This document shows positions 26,860 to 35,852 of a DNA stretch of 64,000 nucleotides, piece by piece. The stretch covers positions 1-64,000 of the forward strand of contig JADKFC010000013.1 of assembly GCA_016717655.1 (NCBI GenBank), given 5' to 3'. Numbering within the stretch: position 1 is the first letter of the stretch; every line of letters begins with the position of its first letter. Under the pieces are notes generated by a model. It ran no database searches. It saw only the letters and a list, made by a program, of their open reading frames with translations, and was not told where the DNA came from. Made by a program: the position numbers and the translations under genes. Origin of the DNA: Saprospiraceae bacterium (GTDB taxonomy: Bacteria > Bacteroidota > Bacteroidia > Chitinophagales > Saprospiraceae).

Positions 26860-28896
26860 TTATTTATTGGCTTTTAAAATAATAACGTCAATGATCTTAT
26901 CGCCCTGGTACAAGGTATGAACTACATCCATACCTTCTTTCACTTTGCCAAAAATGGTGTAATTGCCATCCAGGTGTGGGGCCGGACTATGGGTGATAAA
27001 AAACTGAGTTCCTTCGCTGTGATTACCGGCATGTGCCATTCCCAGCAATCCTGTTTCAAGGTAGTAGTTGAGATTTAATTCAGATCGAATGGTATAGTTT
27101 AAGGCACCAAATCCATCGCCTCTGGGGCAACCAGCCTGTACCACAAAATTGGGCACTACGCGATGAAAGTACTTATTGTCGTAAAAGTCTTTTTGACAAA
27201 GTTCAAGGAAGTTGGCCACACTGCCCGGTGCTTTATCTGTAAAAAGTAAGAGGGTAATATTGCCCTTGGTGGTCTTCATTACTACTTCAATAGAATCTCC
27301 CTGCAGTGCCAGTGTTTTAAAGTCGATGGGGTGGTTGTAAGGTGCTTTATAAGGTACGTAAGTGCTATCAAACAACAAGGCTCTGGCTTGCAACAATTCA
27401 TTATACGCTTCCAAATCCTGGGGTAATTTGAGCTTGGCCTTTGTAGTATCAAACCAGGAAGTATCGGTCACAAAACCTTTGGCACCGGATTTGGGATCTT
27501 TAAGTATAACAGAAGCTGCAGCCGTAGAACCGGCATCGCCTGACTTACTGACTGCCACCAAAAAATTGATGATATAAGACTTCGCCTCAATGTACTTCGA
27601 ACCATAAGCCCTTATAAATTCAGGGTGAACCAATATTTGGCCCATTGCTTCAATCAATGCCGTCTTTTCCACCGGCTGACTCGTTTTGCCTGACAAGCTG
27701 GAGAGTGTAAGATACTGATATGGGTCATCTCCCAACACTCTCAGCCACTCAGCCCTTTCATATGCATTGGTGCTATTGGTAAAGAAAAATTTTATTTCGG
27801 CAGCCAGCTCATTTTTGATCTTGGTGTAAAAAACGGGGCATGCCTTCATCATGGCGTGATACAACTTTGTTTTCACCCTCCAATCCAGTTCAGGTGTAGC
27901 CAGGGCTTTGTATTCATAGATATCTTCCTTAACTCCTTTGCGACCAATGAGTTCGGCCGCCAGTGAAGCTACGTGGACATTGGGGTCTTTGACCAGGGCA
28001 AAGATGGCTGGTTTGATACTGTCAAAGGCCACGTTTTGAAAGCCTCTTAGCAAATTGCATTTTACCCGATAATCTTGTTCTGAAGAAAGGTATTGAAGTA
28101 ATTTTTTATCAATGCCAGCAACTGCAAGCCTAGAAACGGCGCTGGCCAGGGGCATTCTGATATCGGGATTGTCTTCTATGCTGTAATGATTCAAAAGTCG
28201 ATCTGATAATTCAGGTGTCACTGCTTCTTTAAATCTTCCGAAATAGTGGGCAGCTTCCAGTCGGATGTTTTCTGTGATGGCGTTGTTGGCAAGGAGTTCC
28301 ATGGCCCTGTTGGATGCAGTACCATCAAAAATTCCCCTCAGGCCAAAATGGTAAAATGCCCTGGCCTGACCCATTAACAATTCATCATCATTATCGCGGT
28401 AAGAGACAACAGATGCAATATTTTTCAAAGTGGTTTTACCACCACATCTGCCCAATGCCTCCAGGATATGGCGATTGAAAATATTGTTTACATTTAGCGT
28501 ATCCTGAGCTGTGAAGGCTGCAATTAGCGGTGTTTCAGCCTTGGTACTTCCAATTTGACCCAGAGCATAGGCTGCCATAGCCCGAACTTCCAGCACGGGA
28601 TCTTTTAGCATCCTGATCACTGAATCAACAGCGGCTACATCTTTGATGGATGCAAAGGCCCTTACAGCTGCAAATCTCACTCCCGGGCTTTTATTCAAAA
28701 ACATAGGATATAGTGAATCTACCAGCCCTTTGTCCTGATACTCCAGAACTTTGCGAACAACCGGATCATTGAATCCAAGGTTTAGATTGGTATTTACATG
28801 GTCAGTGGGTGGAACGCAAGTAACCATACCTAATGCAAGGCAAAGGATCAAGCCCATTTGTAAGGCAGGATTCCACACTTTGTCTGAAATTCTCAT
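26860..28896 (-). CDS. Peptidyl-prolyl isomerase lipoprotein with HEAT repeats
   Basis: I place the start at the ATG at 28896 (MRISDKVWNPALQ), giving 678 aa. A longer frame back to 29037 would run 71 bases into the upstream gene and bury the signal sequence. MGLILCLALGMVTC is a lipoprotein signal with the lipid-bearing Cys before VPP. About 400 residues of HEAT-like repeats follow (VRFAAVRAFASIKDVAAVDS, VLEVRAMAAYALGQIGSTKA). The last 140 residues are a cyclophilin domain (NITLLLFTDKAPGSVANFLE, YFHRVVPNFVVQAG, EGTQFFITHSPAPHLDG). The catalytic Arg and the FxxxQ motif are present in FHRVVPNFVVQ. It is probably a periplasmic folding factor with a protein-binding scaffold; clients are unknown. 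Confidence 0.88.
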   Translation of the reverse strand: MRISDKVWNPALQMGLILCLALGMVTCVPPTDHVNTNLNLGFNDPVVRKVLEYQDKGLVDSLYPMFLNKSPGVRFAAVRAFASIKDVAAVDSVIRMLKDPVLEVRAMAAYALGQIGSTKAETPLIAAFTAQDTLNVNNIFNRHILEALGRCGGKTTLKNIASVVSYRDNDDELLMGQARAFYHFGLRGIFDGTASNRAMELLANNAITENIRLEAAHYFGRFKEAVTPELSDRLLNHYSIEDNPDIRMPLASAVSRLAVAGIDKKLLQYLSSEQDYRVKCNLLRGFQNVAFDSIKPAIFALVKDPNVHVASLAAELIGRKGVKEDIYEYKALATPELDWRVKTKLYHAMMKACPVFYTKIKNELAAEIKFFFTNSTNAYERAEWLRVLGDDPYQYLTLSSLSGKTSQPVEKTALIEAMGQILVHPEFIRAYGSKYIEAKSYIINFLVAVSKSGDAGSTAAASVILKDPKSGAKGFVTDTSWFDTTKAKLKLPQDLEAYNELLQARALLFDSTYVPYKAPYNHPIDFKTLALQGDSIEVVMKTTKGNITLLLFTDKAPGSVANFLELCQKDFYDNKYFHRVVPNFVVQAGCPRGDGFGALNYTIRSELNLNYYLETGLLGMAHAGNHSEGTQFFITHSPAPHLDGNYTIFGKVKEGMDVVHTLYQGDKIIDVIILKANK

Positions 28897-28966
28897 GGGC
28901 ATATATTTGACCCACAAAAGTAAGAAAAAACAAGGTCTTTGTCCGCTTTCTTTGTATAAAGCAGGC

Positions 28967-31900
28967 TTAAAAATCCAGTCCGATGCCAATATGGTACATC
29001 GTAGGCAGGCTTTTTTTGGTTTCAATGCCTTTTGCAACGTCTAATCGGATGAAATAACCCAAAAGCTGGGTGCGGGCTCCCCAGCCATATCCCATCACAA
29101 GGGGGTCACGGAAATACTGAATATCCAGCTCAACCAACACATCTTTGACCTGTACAGAATTGAGGGGGTTTTCAGCGCTATAGGGTCCTGCTCCATACCA
29201 CGCAAGGCCTGCATCAAAAAAGGCAATTAGCTGGAAGTTTCGCAGCATAGATGCCCCTTTATCTTTACCCAGCAAATACATAAACAAGGGCAATCTGAAT
29301 TCAGTGTTGAGCAAGGCATAACTGCTACCATTCCTGATGTTACTTTTGAAGCCCCTCAAGTGGGGTACATTGGATTTAAAAGCAAAATCTCTGTTTTCAG
29401 GCAGTGGCACTGAATTGTCAAATGAAGGAAAAATGGTGTTGTTTACATTGCCCAAATAATAAATATTGGGCTTTGATCCAAATGAGGTAGCTGAGGTAAG
29501 TCTTACAGCCAGCACACTATGGTTGAGCAGTCCTTGGTAATAGCGCGCATCCATGCCCAAAACAGTGGTGAAACCCTGGTTTAGGTCGATGTTAAAATTA
29601 TTGGCCGGTTCAAAATTGAACTGGTTTTGCACTTCCGTATAAATCTTACACCTGGCACCATGTAGCAAATTGGTGGCATACTGAAAGGTGTTGTCAAAAA
29701 CATATTCCAGCCTTAGACCCAATCTCTTTTCATACACCGACTCTTCTGACAGCGTTGTTATTTCTGTGGCTTTGTAATACTGTTTATCAAACCTAAGGCT
29801 CGCGGCAGCCCGAAGACTGTGGTGTAAGTTGAGTGGATACCGCACATTGTACATGCCAATCAGGGTTTGCTTTTTTGATTTGAGGGGTGGAATAAATTCG
29901 GTCTCACTTCTTTCACTCTGATTCCTTAAGTACACTGCCCACCGCTTGTCGAGTAGCTTCTTTTTATTTTCATAGGTAAGAAAAAACTCAGCTCCGTCCA
30001 GATTCGTAGAGATGCGGGTACCTGCTTCAAAACGATAGTCTTCAAAAATATCGGTAAAAGCTGCTTTGGCCAAAAAACCCATTGGTATCTGGTTCACTTC
30101 TTTGTTTTGACCCTGTGCCAATTCAAGACCTTCAAACAGGATCTCATTGTCCATCCTTGCTGTGAGTTTGTCAATTCTAAACCGAAGGCCTGCTGCTGTA
30201 ATTGCGTTGCTTTTAATTGCCATGATTTTATCGGCCACCTCATTGAGGTCGTCGGTCGCCTCATTGACACCTTCACTTTTGCCTCCAAACTGACTGCTGA
30301 TGGTTAAGGCCGGACTAATGTCTTTATAGCGTGATTGAAATTTAAGATGCTCTGGAATTTCGGTATAGGTGACTTCCTGCTTCTCCTGTACTTTGTCTTC
30401 TTTTATTTTTTTTGAACTGGCCAGATTGGTATCAAATGGTTTTTTAACATCCGCGGTATTGAGGGCAAATTGATACAAGCCATAGGTCTGGTCTTTATAA
30501 AAAGAATAATAAACTTGTCCATCTTCACCCAGGCCATAGGTATGCATATTTCCCGGCAGGTTGGTCAATGCTATTTCTGTGGCAGTGGAAGCATTTTTTA
30601 AATACAGGTTGACAATGCCAGACTTGCTGCTTTGATAGACGAGATCACCAGCCTGGGTTATTGCAGGGTGGGTCTCACTGTCATAGCTTGTTTGGGTAAG
30701 CCTTTCCAAAGACCGGGGTATTTGTTTTAAGTCATTTTTATCTTTAATGCTTGGGAGCGGATACAAAAACACATCCATCTCTCCCAGGGGTAAGAAGGTG
30801 TCCAACTTCATGGGGAGAATGTGTTCCACTGTACGGTTGCTGCAAAACAAAATTGCCTTTGAACCCTCGTAATCTACAACAGAGGCGTGCAGGTCGTCAA
30901 AATAATCGGAGGTTATGGGCAGGGTCTCCCTCTCTTTGGTGTCATATAGCAACAGATCTGAGAAGCCATCGATGGCGGCATTCAGCATCAGGTAGCGACT
31001 GTCTACCACATCAACAGCATAAAGTCGCTGAACCTCATTGGGCAGTAATTGTACCTGGTAGGAGAGATCATTTATTTGATACCTCCTTAGGTAGATGTTA
31101 TCTTTGTTTTGAGTGGACACAAAAAATTCACTGCCTTTGTCATTCCAGCAAAAATGGGGGTATTCAAGGTCTGCCTCCTGAAACATATTTTTGAAATGAC
31201 TTGAAAACAAACGCTGAGATTTACCTGTGACATTGTTGCGAAGATATACACATGACTTTCCTGCATTGTTTAAGGCATACAGCAGCCACTTTCCATCTTT
31301 GCTTGGGCTGATGGCCGTTATGGGTTGGTTTTTTTTCTTTTTAATTTTCAATTCTTTGCCTGCAATCTCATCAAACCTGCCTTCTTCCAATGCAAACCTG
31401 GATTGATAATAAACAGACCATTCGGCATAAATTTGTTTCAACGGAGTATTGAGAACAAATTCTACACTTTTTTCAAAATTGCGTGTAATTCTGGTTAGAT
31501 AGAGCAAGTTGGATACCGTTGACCGACCATAATTGGTTCTCAGGTAGTACCACATCGAATGGCCGGCAATTCTGGGGTGTTTTTGAGAAAATTTTTCAAA
31601 ATCATAGAACTTAGGCTTACTCGCCAATAAATTGCGAAGCTCATCTTCAACGGTAATATTCCAGGCATTGCCCGCATAAGATACAAAACCAGGCTTGTAC
31701 CAGGTGGGTAGATCCAGCAAGACGGCGTTTTGAACCACCTCCTGAAAATTACTGCCAAATAGCATAGAAGAAAGGTAAACGGAAGCAATTCCTTCTCTGA
31801 TTTTTTCCCTTAGATTGACATGGCTACCGTCAAAATAAACCAGCATCTTTGAGCCCACTATCTTGGTTTCACCAGATTCTGATTGGAAGACTTCCTCACC

Positions 31901-32221
31901 TCCAATATTGGATTGTTTGAAATCAGATAGATCGACATAAACCAGAATTTCTATCTTATCAGAAATACGGTGCTCAACCTGTTTTCGAATGATGTCGTGG
32001 TCCAATTCCGCCATTTGAATGATGGTATGGGCAATGTTTTTACCCTTGCCATACCAGTAAACAATAAAATTGGGGCTTTCGTATTGCGACCAGTATTTAA
32101 AGTCATCATTGTATTGAACCCGATTTTTACCAAATTCTGTGTCAAAACTTTGGCCAACCATCACAAAGGGAAGCCATAAAATCAGGAAACAAAATAAGAT
32201 ACCGGCTGAAATACGGGCCAT
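28967..32221 (-). CDS. Large outer-membrane protein: degenerate peptidase-MA-like domain, propeller and barrel
   Basis: This protein has 1084 aa with a signal peptide (ILFCFLILWLPFVMVGQ). Residues about 45-270 resemble the gluzincin peptidase-MA fold (FIVYWYGKGKNIA, LPTWYKPGFVSYAGN, WYYLRTNYGRSTVSNLLY). The zinc motif is missing: the likely HExxH position reads REGIA (142-146) and the usual EG after LPxW reads PG. The middle has TolB/PD40-type propeller blades (ISPSKDGKWLLYALNNAG, YPHFCWNDKGSEFFVST, SYDSETHPAITQAGDLVYQS). The last 400 residues are a barrel ending in IGIGLDF, typical of BamA-inserted outer-membrane proteins. The role is unknown. It is encoded just upstream of the HEAT-cyclophilin lipoprotein, with a gap of 70 bases. 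Confidence 0.75.
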   Translation of the reverse strand: MARISAGILFCFLILWLPFVMVGQSFDTEFGKNRVQYNDDFKYWSQYESPNFIVYWYGKGKNIAHTIIQMAELDHDIIRKQVEHRISDKIEILVYVDLSDFKQSNIGGEEVFQSESGETKIVGSKMLVYFDGSHVNLREKIREGIASVYLSSMLFGSNFQEVVQNAVLLDLPTWYKPGFVSYAGNAWNITVEDELRNLLASKPKFYDFEKFSQKHPRIAGHSMWYYLRTNYGRSTVSNLLYLTRITRNFEKSVEFVLNTPLKQIYAEWSVYYQSRFALEEGRFDEIAGKELKIKKKKNQPITAISPSKDGKWLLYALNNAGKSCVYLRNNVTGKSQRLFSSHFKNMFQEADLEYPHFCWNDKGSEFFVSTQNKDNIYLRRYQINDLSYQVQLLPNEVQRLYAVDVVDSRYLMLNAAIDGFSDLLLYDTKERETLPITSDYFDDLHASVVDYEGSKAILFCSNRTVEHILPMKLDTFLPLGEMDVFLYPLPSIKDKNDLKQIPRSLERLTQTSYDSETHPAITQAGDLVYQSSKSGIVNLYLKNASTATEIALTNLPGNMHTYGLGEDGQVYYSFYKDQTYGLYQFALNTADVKKPFDTNLASSKKIKEDKVQEKQEVTYTEIPEHLKFQSRYKDISPALTISSQFGGKSEGVNEATDDLNEVADKIMAIKSNAITAAGLRFRIDKLTARMDNEILFEGLELAQGQNKEVNQIPMGFLAKAAFTDIFEDYRFEAGTRISTNLDGAEFFLTYENKKKLLDKRWAVYLRNQSERSETEFIPPLKSKKQTLIGMYNVRYPLNLHHSLRAAASLRFDKQYYKATEITTLSEESVYEKRLGLRLEYVFDNTFQYATNLLHGARCKIYTEVQNQFNFEPANNFNIDLNQGFTTVLGMDARYYQGLLNHSVLAVRLTSATSFGSKPNIYYLGNVNNTIFPSFDNSVPLPENRDFAFKSNVPHLRGFKSNIRNGSSYALLNTEFRLPLFMYLLGKDKGASMLRNFQLIAFFDAGLAWYGAGPYSAENPLNSVQVKDVLVELDIQYFRDPLVMGYGWGARTQLLGYFIRLDVAKGIETKKSLPTMYHIGIGLDF

Positions 32222-32313
32222 TTTTTGAAATTATACTGTTCAAAGATACAGTCTGGACCTCAAAAAGTTGCCTTATTGGTCAAATTTCATAGTCCGCAGA
32301 TCAGCTAAAATAA

Positions 32314-32347
32314 AAAATGCCACCCCGCCGTGACGAAGTGGCATTTT
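32314..32347 (-). terminator. Rho-independent terminator after the metalloprotease gene
   Basis: Arms AAAATGCCAC and GTGGCATTTT form a 10-bp stem with a GC-rich loop, and on the minus strand it is followed by a T-rich run. It begins 21 bases past the stop of the minus-strand metalloprotease gene. Confidence 0.85.
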
Positions 32348-32367
32348 ACTAACTATCTAAGAAAATA

Positions 32368-35300
32368 TCAATCTTCAGTGATCACTGATACTTTTTCTGT
32401 GTGAATGACCTCTCCGTCAGCTATTACAGACAGGATGTAAAGGCCGGAATTCAACCGGCCAAGGTCCATTGAAACGGTGTTATCTCCGTCCGCAACCAAT
32501 TGGCTCACTAGTTTTCTGCCCATCATGTCATACAGACTAACGGTAGTTGCACTTCCCCTGTCTGACGGTAACTGAATAGTAAGTTCTGTAGTAGCAGGGT
32601 TCGGGTATACCTTGAATTCATTATCCGTATCATTCCAGATGCTGCTCAAGGCCACCATGTTTTCTGACGATTCTCCCGGCATTGCTGCTGTAGCAAGGCC
32701 CTTTACTTTTACTGCATCAATATAAATCAAGTCGGAATTGGTACTGGCATCACACACAATCCTGAATTTTGAATTGTTGGTAAAGCCATATTGAGATTTA
32801 TTAATTGATTTGCTGGTGTAGTAGAAAGTATTATTGTTAAAATTCGTGCCATTTATCCAGGTAGCTACTGTTGTCCATGTACTTCCATTGTTGTTGGAAT
32901 ATTGCATGTAGAAGTCTTCTCCTGGTTCCATGCTATAACTATAGAAATTAAATTCCACTTTCAATGCTGCATATTGGGTAGCCGCATAGGTAGGAGAGGT
33001 CATGGAAGAAATCGCACCACTATTGTCTCTCAGGGAAATGGAATAGCTGCCCTCAAAAGATCTGGGTCCTGAATATCTTATGGCATCATCTCCACCATCT
33101 ATCCAATTATCCCAACCGGTTTCAAAATAATAGGCTCCCAAAGAAGTTTCACCAGAAGTTGGGCAAGGTGGACATGTGGGACCACCGCAGTCAATGCCTG
33201 TTTCCTGGCCATTTTGAATACCATCTGTACAAGTAGCGGCACATGGTGGGCAAGTAGGACCACCACAGTCAACACCCGTCTCCTGGCCGTTTTGAATGCC
33301 ATCACTACAGGTAGCTGGACATGGTGGACAAGTAGGGCCACCGCAGTCAACACCCGTCTCCTGGCCATTTTTTATGCCATCTGTACAGCTTGCTGCACAT
33401 GGTGGACAAGTAGGACCACCGCAGTCAACACCAGTTTCCTGACCATTTTTTATACCATCTGTACAGCTTGCTGCACATGGTGGACAAGTAGGACCACCGC
33501 AGTCAACGCCAGTTTCCTGACCATTTTGGATGCCATCACTACAAGTGGCTGCACATGGTGGACAAGTAGGACCACCACAGTCAACACCTGTTTCTTGTCC
33601 ATTTTTTATACCATCATTGCAGGTAGGAGGGCATGGAGGACAAGTGGGTCCGCCACAGTCAATGCCGGTCTCCTGACCGTTTTTGATGCCATCTGTACAA
33701 GTAGGTCCGCTCGATGTATTGATGCAGAATGATTTGGTTTGCGAAAATGTAAATTGTCCGCCTGATGCCACATTGCTGCCATTCACCACTACATTATAGG
33801 ATCCGTTTCCGTAGGCACAGCAAATACCATCACCATAAGAATCGGCTATATTGAACGTATAACAGGCATTGGGCAAACACAAAGGCACTGTAATGGTAGC
33901 ACCCGGAGTTGTGTAGGGCCCGCCGGAGTAGATGACAGCATTAGCTGCATTTTTGATGTTCCATGTCGTTTCTGAAGGATATTGATCCAGTACGATGGTA
34001 AGTGTACCTGAATTCGTGGTACAACCAGTAGGGCAAGGTGGACAAGTGGGTCCTCCACAGTCAATACCGGTTTCTTGTCCGTTCTGAATACCATCCGTAC
34101 ATGTTGGTGTTGGAGATCCGGGACAAGCAGATAAACAGGTAGCAACGGTTACTTTATTTCGGATCAGGTTACCCGGCTGGGTGCCAAAACCCTTTGTAAA
34201 ATTGATGCCTGTACTGGTAAGGTGACAGTAAGACATAATGGTACCTCCACCTGAAGGAATGCCCGGATTGGCGCAACCTCCTTCTGTGGTATAACATCCA
34301 TCAATAGCTGTATTATTACCATTCCAAACGCAGGCATGGGTATGTTGGGATCCCAATAAGTGGCCGTATTCGTGGGTTACAACTTCAACTGACCAGCTGT
34401 AGGTTGGTACCGTAGCATAAGTACTGCCAATGCTTGAAAAACCCATTCTATAGTCGGAATTAGAATTACACAAAGTATTGACATAAGCAATACCTCCACT
34501 TGCACTATAAGAGAGCAACATGGCTATATTGCCGTTAAATCCACTTCTGTATGCGAGAAACTGATTGAGCATAGCACTAGATGTAGTTCCGGTATAAGGG
34601 CTTGTTGTTGACCATACAAAAATTTCAGAAGCCACCGTGTTGATGGATTCATTGTTGTACAAAGTTTTGACCTGGTTGTATAAACCTGTGATGTAGTTGA
34701 GGGTTGGTGTCATTCCACCTTTATTGGTAAAAATATTATTATCCACTTCAAAATACATCTTTACACAATCTGATAAAGCTCTGTCTCCTGAACTGTGAAA
34801 AAGATCCTCTGCTTTATATGCCTCTCCACTATCTTCAGTGCCACATTCCATTGGCAATTTGCCCAATAGTTTGTCATCTCTATAGACAATAAAATTTTCG
34901 CTTTTATCCTGCATTTTTCCAATCACCAAATTGCCATCGGTGCGGGGATCACTTACAAAGCCCATTACATCGTCTTCAAAAAAACTGATGGCAACAAGAG
35001 AACCTGGTTTTCCTTTAATGACACCCTGATAATGTCGGCCCGGATTGTATTTAACATATCTGTTGCCATCGGATTCACGAATGATCAGTCCCTCCATTTT
35101 TTGCTCGACCAATTGAAGCTCTAGATTCTCCCTGTCATTGACCGGTAAAGTAAGACTTATGTTTTCATCAGCTAATGCAACCAGATTTTTAAGTGCACTT
35201 CTGTTGAGATCCAAGACCTGGTATTCTGTTACTTCTTCAGGAACCGAAATTCCACTTCTGGAAGCAGGTGAAAAAATAGAGTTGGATTCGAACTTTGCAA

Positions 35301-35400
35301 ATTGCTGGTGTTCTGCCACTATTTGGGCAGGAACAATTTGCTGTGCCATGAGCATGGCTGATGTTAAAAAGAAAAGCAAAAAAGCAGAAAACTTTCCCAT
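32368..35400 (-). CDS. Secreted reprolysin-like (M12B-type) zinc metalloprotease with Cys-rich repeats and T9SS domain
   Basis: This protein has 1010 aa. It has a signal peptide (FSAFLLFFLTSAMLMAQ), a prodomain-like region to about residue 205, then a metzincin catalytic domain with HEYGHLLGSQH (343-353; three zinc His and the catalytic Glu) and a Met-turn at GGTIMSYC. One Cys-rich repeat begins at C434. Seven tandem copies of 26 residues span 568-749, each with six cysteines in the pattern CxDGI, NGQETG, DCGGPTCPPC. Between them lies a domain with ADSYGDGICCAYGNG. A jelly-roll-like domain follows (FETGWDNWIDGGDD), then a type A T9SS signal (FKVYPNPATTELTIQLP through LNSGLYILSV). It would be exported to the surface or medium; the substrate is unknown. 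Confidence 0.92.
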   Translation of the reverse strand: MGKFSAFLLFFLTSAMLMAQQIVPAQIVAEHQQFAKFESNSIFSPASRSGISVPEEVTEYQVLDLNRSALKNLVALADENISLTLPVNDRENLELQLVEQKMEGLIIRESDGNRYVKYNPGRHYQGVIKGKPGSLVAISFFEDDVMGFVSDPRTDGNLVIGKMQDKSENFIVYRDDKLLGKLPMECGTEDSGEAYKAEDLFHSSGDRALSDCVKMYFEVDNNIFTNKGGMTPTLNYITGLYNQVKTLYNNESINTVASEIFVWSTTSPYTGTTSSAMLNQFLAYRSGFNGNIAMLLSYSASGGIAYVNTLCNSNSDYRMGFSSIGSTYATVPTYSWSVEVVTHEYGHLLGSQHTHACVWNGNNTAIDGCYTTEGGCANPGIPSGGGTIMSYCHLTSTGINFTKGFGTQPGNLIRNKVTVATCLSACPGSPTPTCTDGIQNGQETGIDCGGPTCPPCPTGCTTNSGTLTIVLDQYPSETTWNIKNAANAVIYSGGPYTTPGATITVPLCLPNACYTFNIADSYGDGICCAYGNGSYNVVVNGSNVASGGQFTFSQTKSFCINTSSGPTCTDGIKNGQETGIDCGGPTCPPCPPTCNDGIKNGQETGVDCGGPTCPPCAATCSDGIQNGQETGVDCGGPTCPPCAASCTDGIKNGQETGVDCGGPTCPPCAASCTDGIKNGQETGVDCGGPTCPPCPATCSDGIQNGQETGVDCGGPTCPPCAATCTDGIQNGQETGIDCGGPTCPPCPTSGETSLGAYYFETGWDNWIDGGDDAIRYSGPRSFEGSYSISLRDNSGAISSMTSPTYAATQYAALKVEFNFYSYSMEPGEDFYMQYSNNNGSTWTTVATWINGTNFNNNTFYYTSKSINKSQYGFTNNSKFRIVCDASTNSDLIYIDAVKVKGLATAAMPGESSENMVALSSIWNDTDNEFKVYPNPATTELTIQLPSDRGSATTVSLYDMMGRKLVSQLVADGDNTVSMDLGRLNSGLYILSVIADGEVIHTEKVSVITED
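33154..33699 (-). repeat. Seven tandem 78-bp coding repeats (Cys-rich 26-residue units)
   Basis: Seven head-to-tail units of exactly 78 bp code residues 568-749 of the metalloprotease. Units differ mainly at the residue after the first Cys (T, N or S), at I/V before DCGG and in the linker (AAT, AAS, PAT, PPT). High DNA similarity between units suggests recent expansion or homogenisation and makes copy-number change likely. Confidence 0.95.
34024..34101 (-). repeat. Isolated upstream copy of the 78-bp Cys-rich repeat
   Basis: One further unit of the same 26-residue repeat (residues 434-459) sits directly after the catalytic domain, separated from the seven-unit array by a domain of about 108 residues. 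Confidence 0.9.
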
Positions 35401-35852
35401 GATATTAGTTTGTAAAATTTATTAATTTTTTACCGATGTGGTATTAAGTAAAAGACAATTTTAATTCCAAAAACCCTAAACAACGGCATAATATTCAATA
35501 CTTTGCATAAAATTGGTCGTTTCTACTGACCTCCTTTAGGGGTATTCCCTGGCAAATAATGAAATGGCCGAAGATGTGTAATGTCTGTTATCAACTGCTT
35601 ATACATTCAGGAATAAATTAATATATCAATTATCCTGCCAATTATTTTTATAACATGTATTTATCTGTATTTCAAATACTTATAAAACATTACTTCCAAA
35701 TAAGCCCAAAAATTAATCCTAGCCGGTTTTACTATATGTAGATACAAAAAATGTTAATCAAATACTAAAAATGATTACATCGGTTACTTTGACGGGCCTT
35801 CTTTCGCTCTTACTTCAAACAAACAATTCACTAACCGGCAAAACATTAAACC
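35401..35852. other. Divergent intergenic region, very AT-rich
   Basis: These 452 bases separate the divergent metalloprotease and lipoprotein genes. I see no open frame, hairpin or RNA. GGTTACTTTGACGG about 70 bases before the lipoprotein start resembles a -7 element (TACTTTG) but is one base short of the consensus. Confidence 0.45.

Noticed and set aside
28897..29037. N-terminal extension of the HEAT-cyclophilin protein
   Set aside because: It would overlap the upstream gene by 71 bases and hide a good lipoprotein signal that begins at 28896.
30751..31194. 147-codon plus-strand open frame
   Set aside because: It is antisense to the outer-membrane propeller protein; Cys- and Arg-rich, without family resemblance.
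33154..33699. Possible CRISPR array
   Set aside because: The regular 78-bp units are in frame inside a protease gene and code conserved Cys-rich modules; there are no unique spacers.
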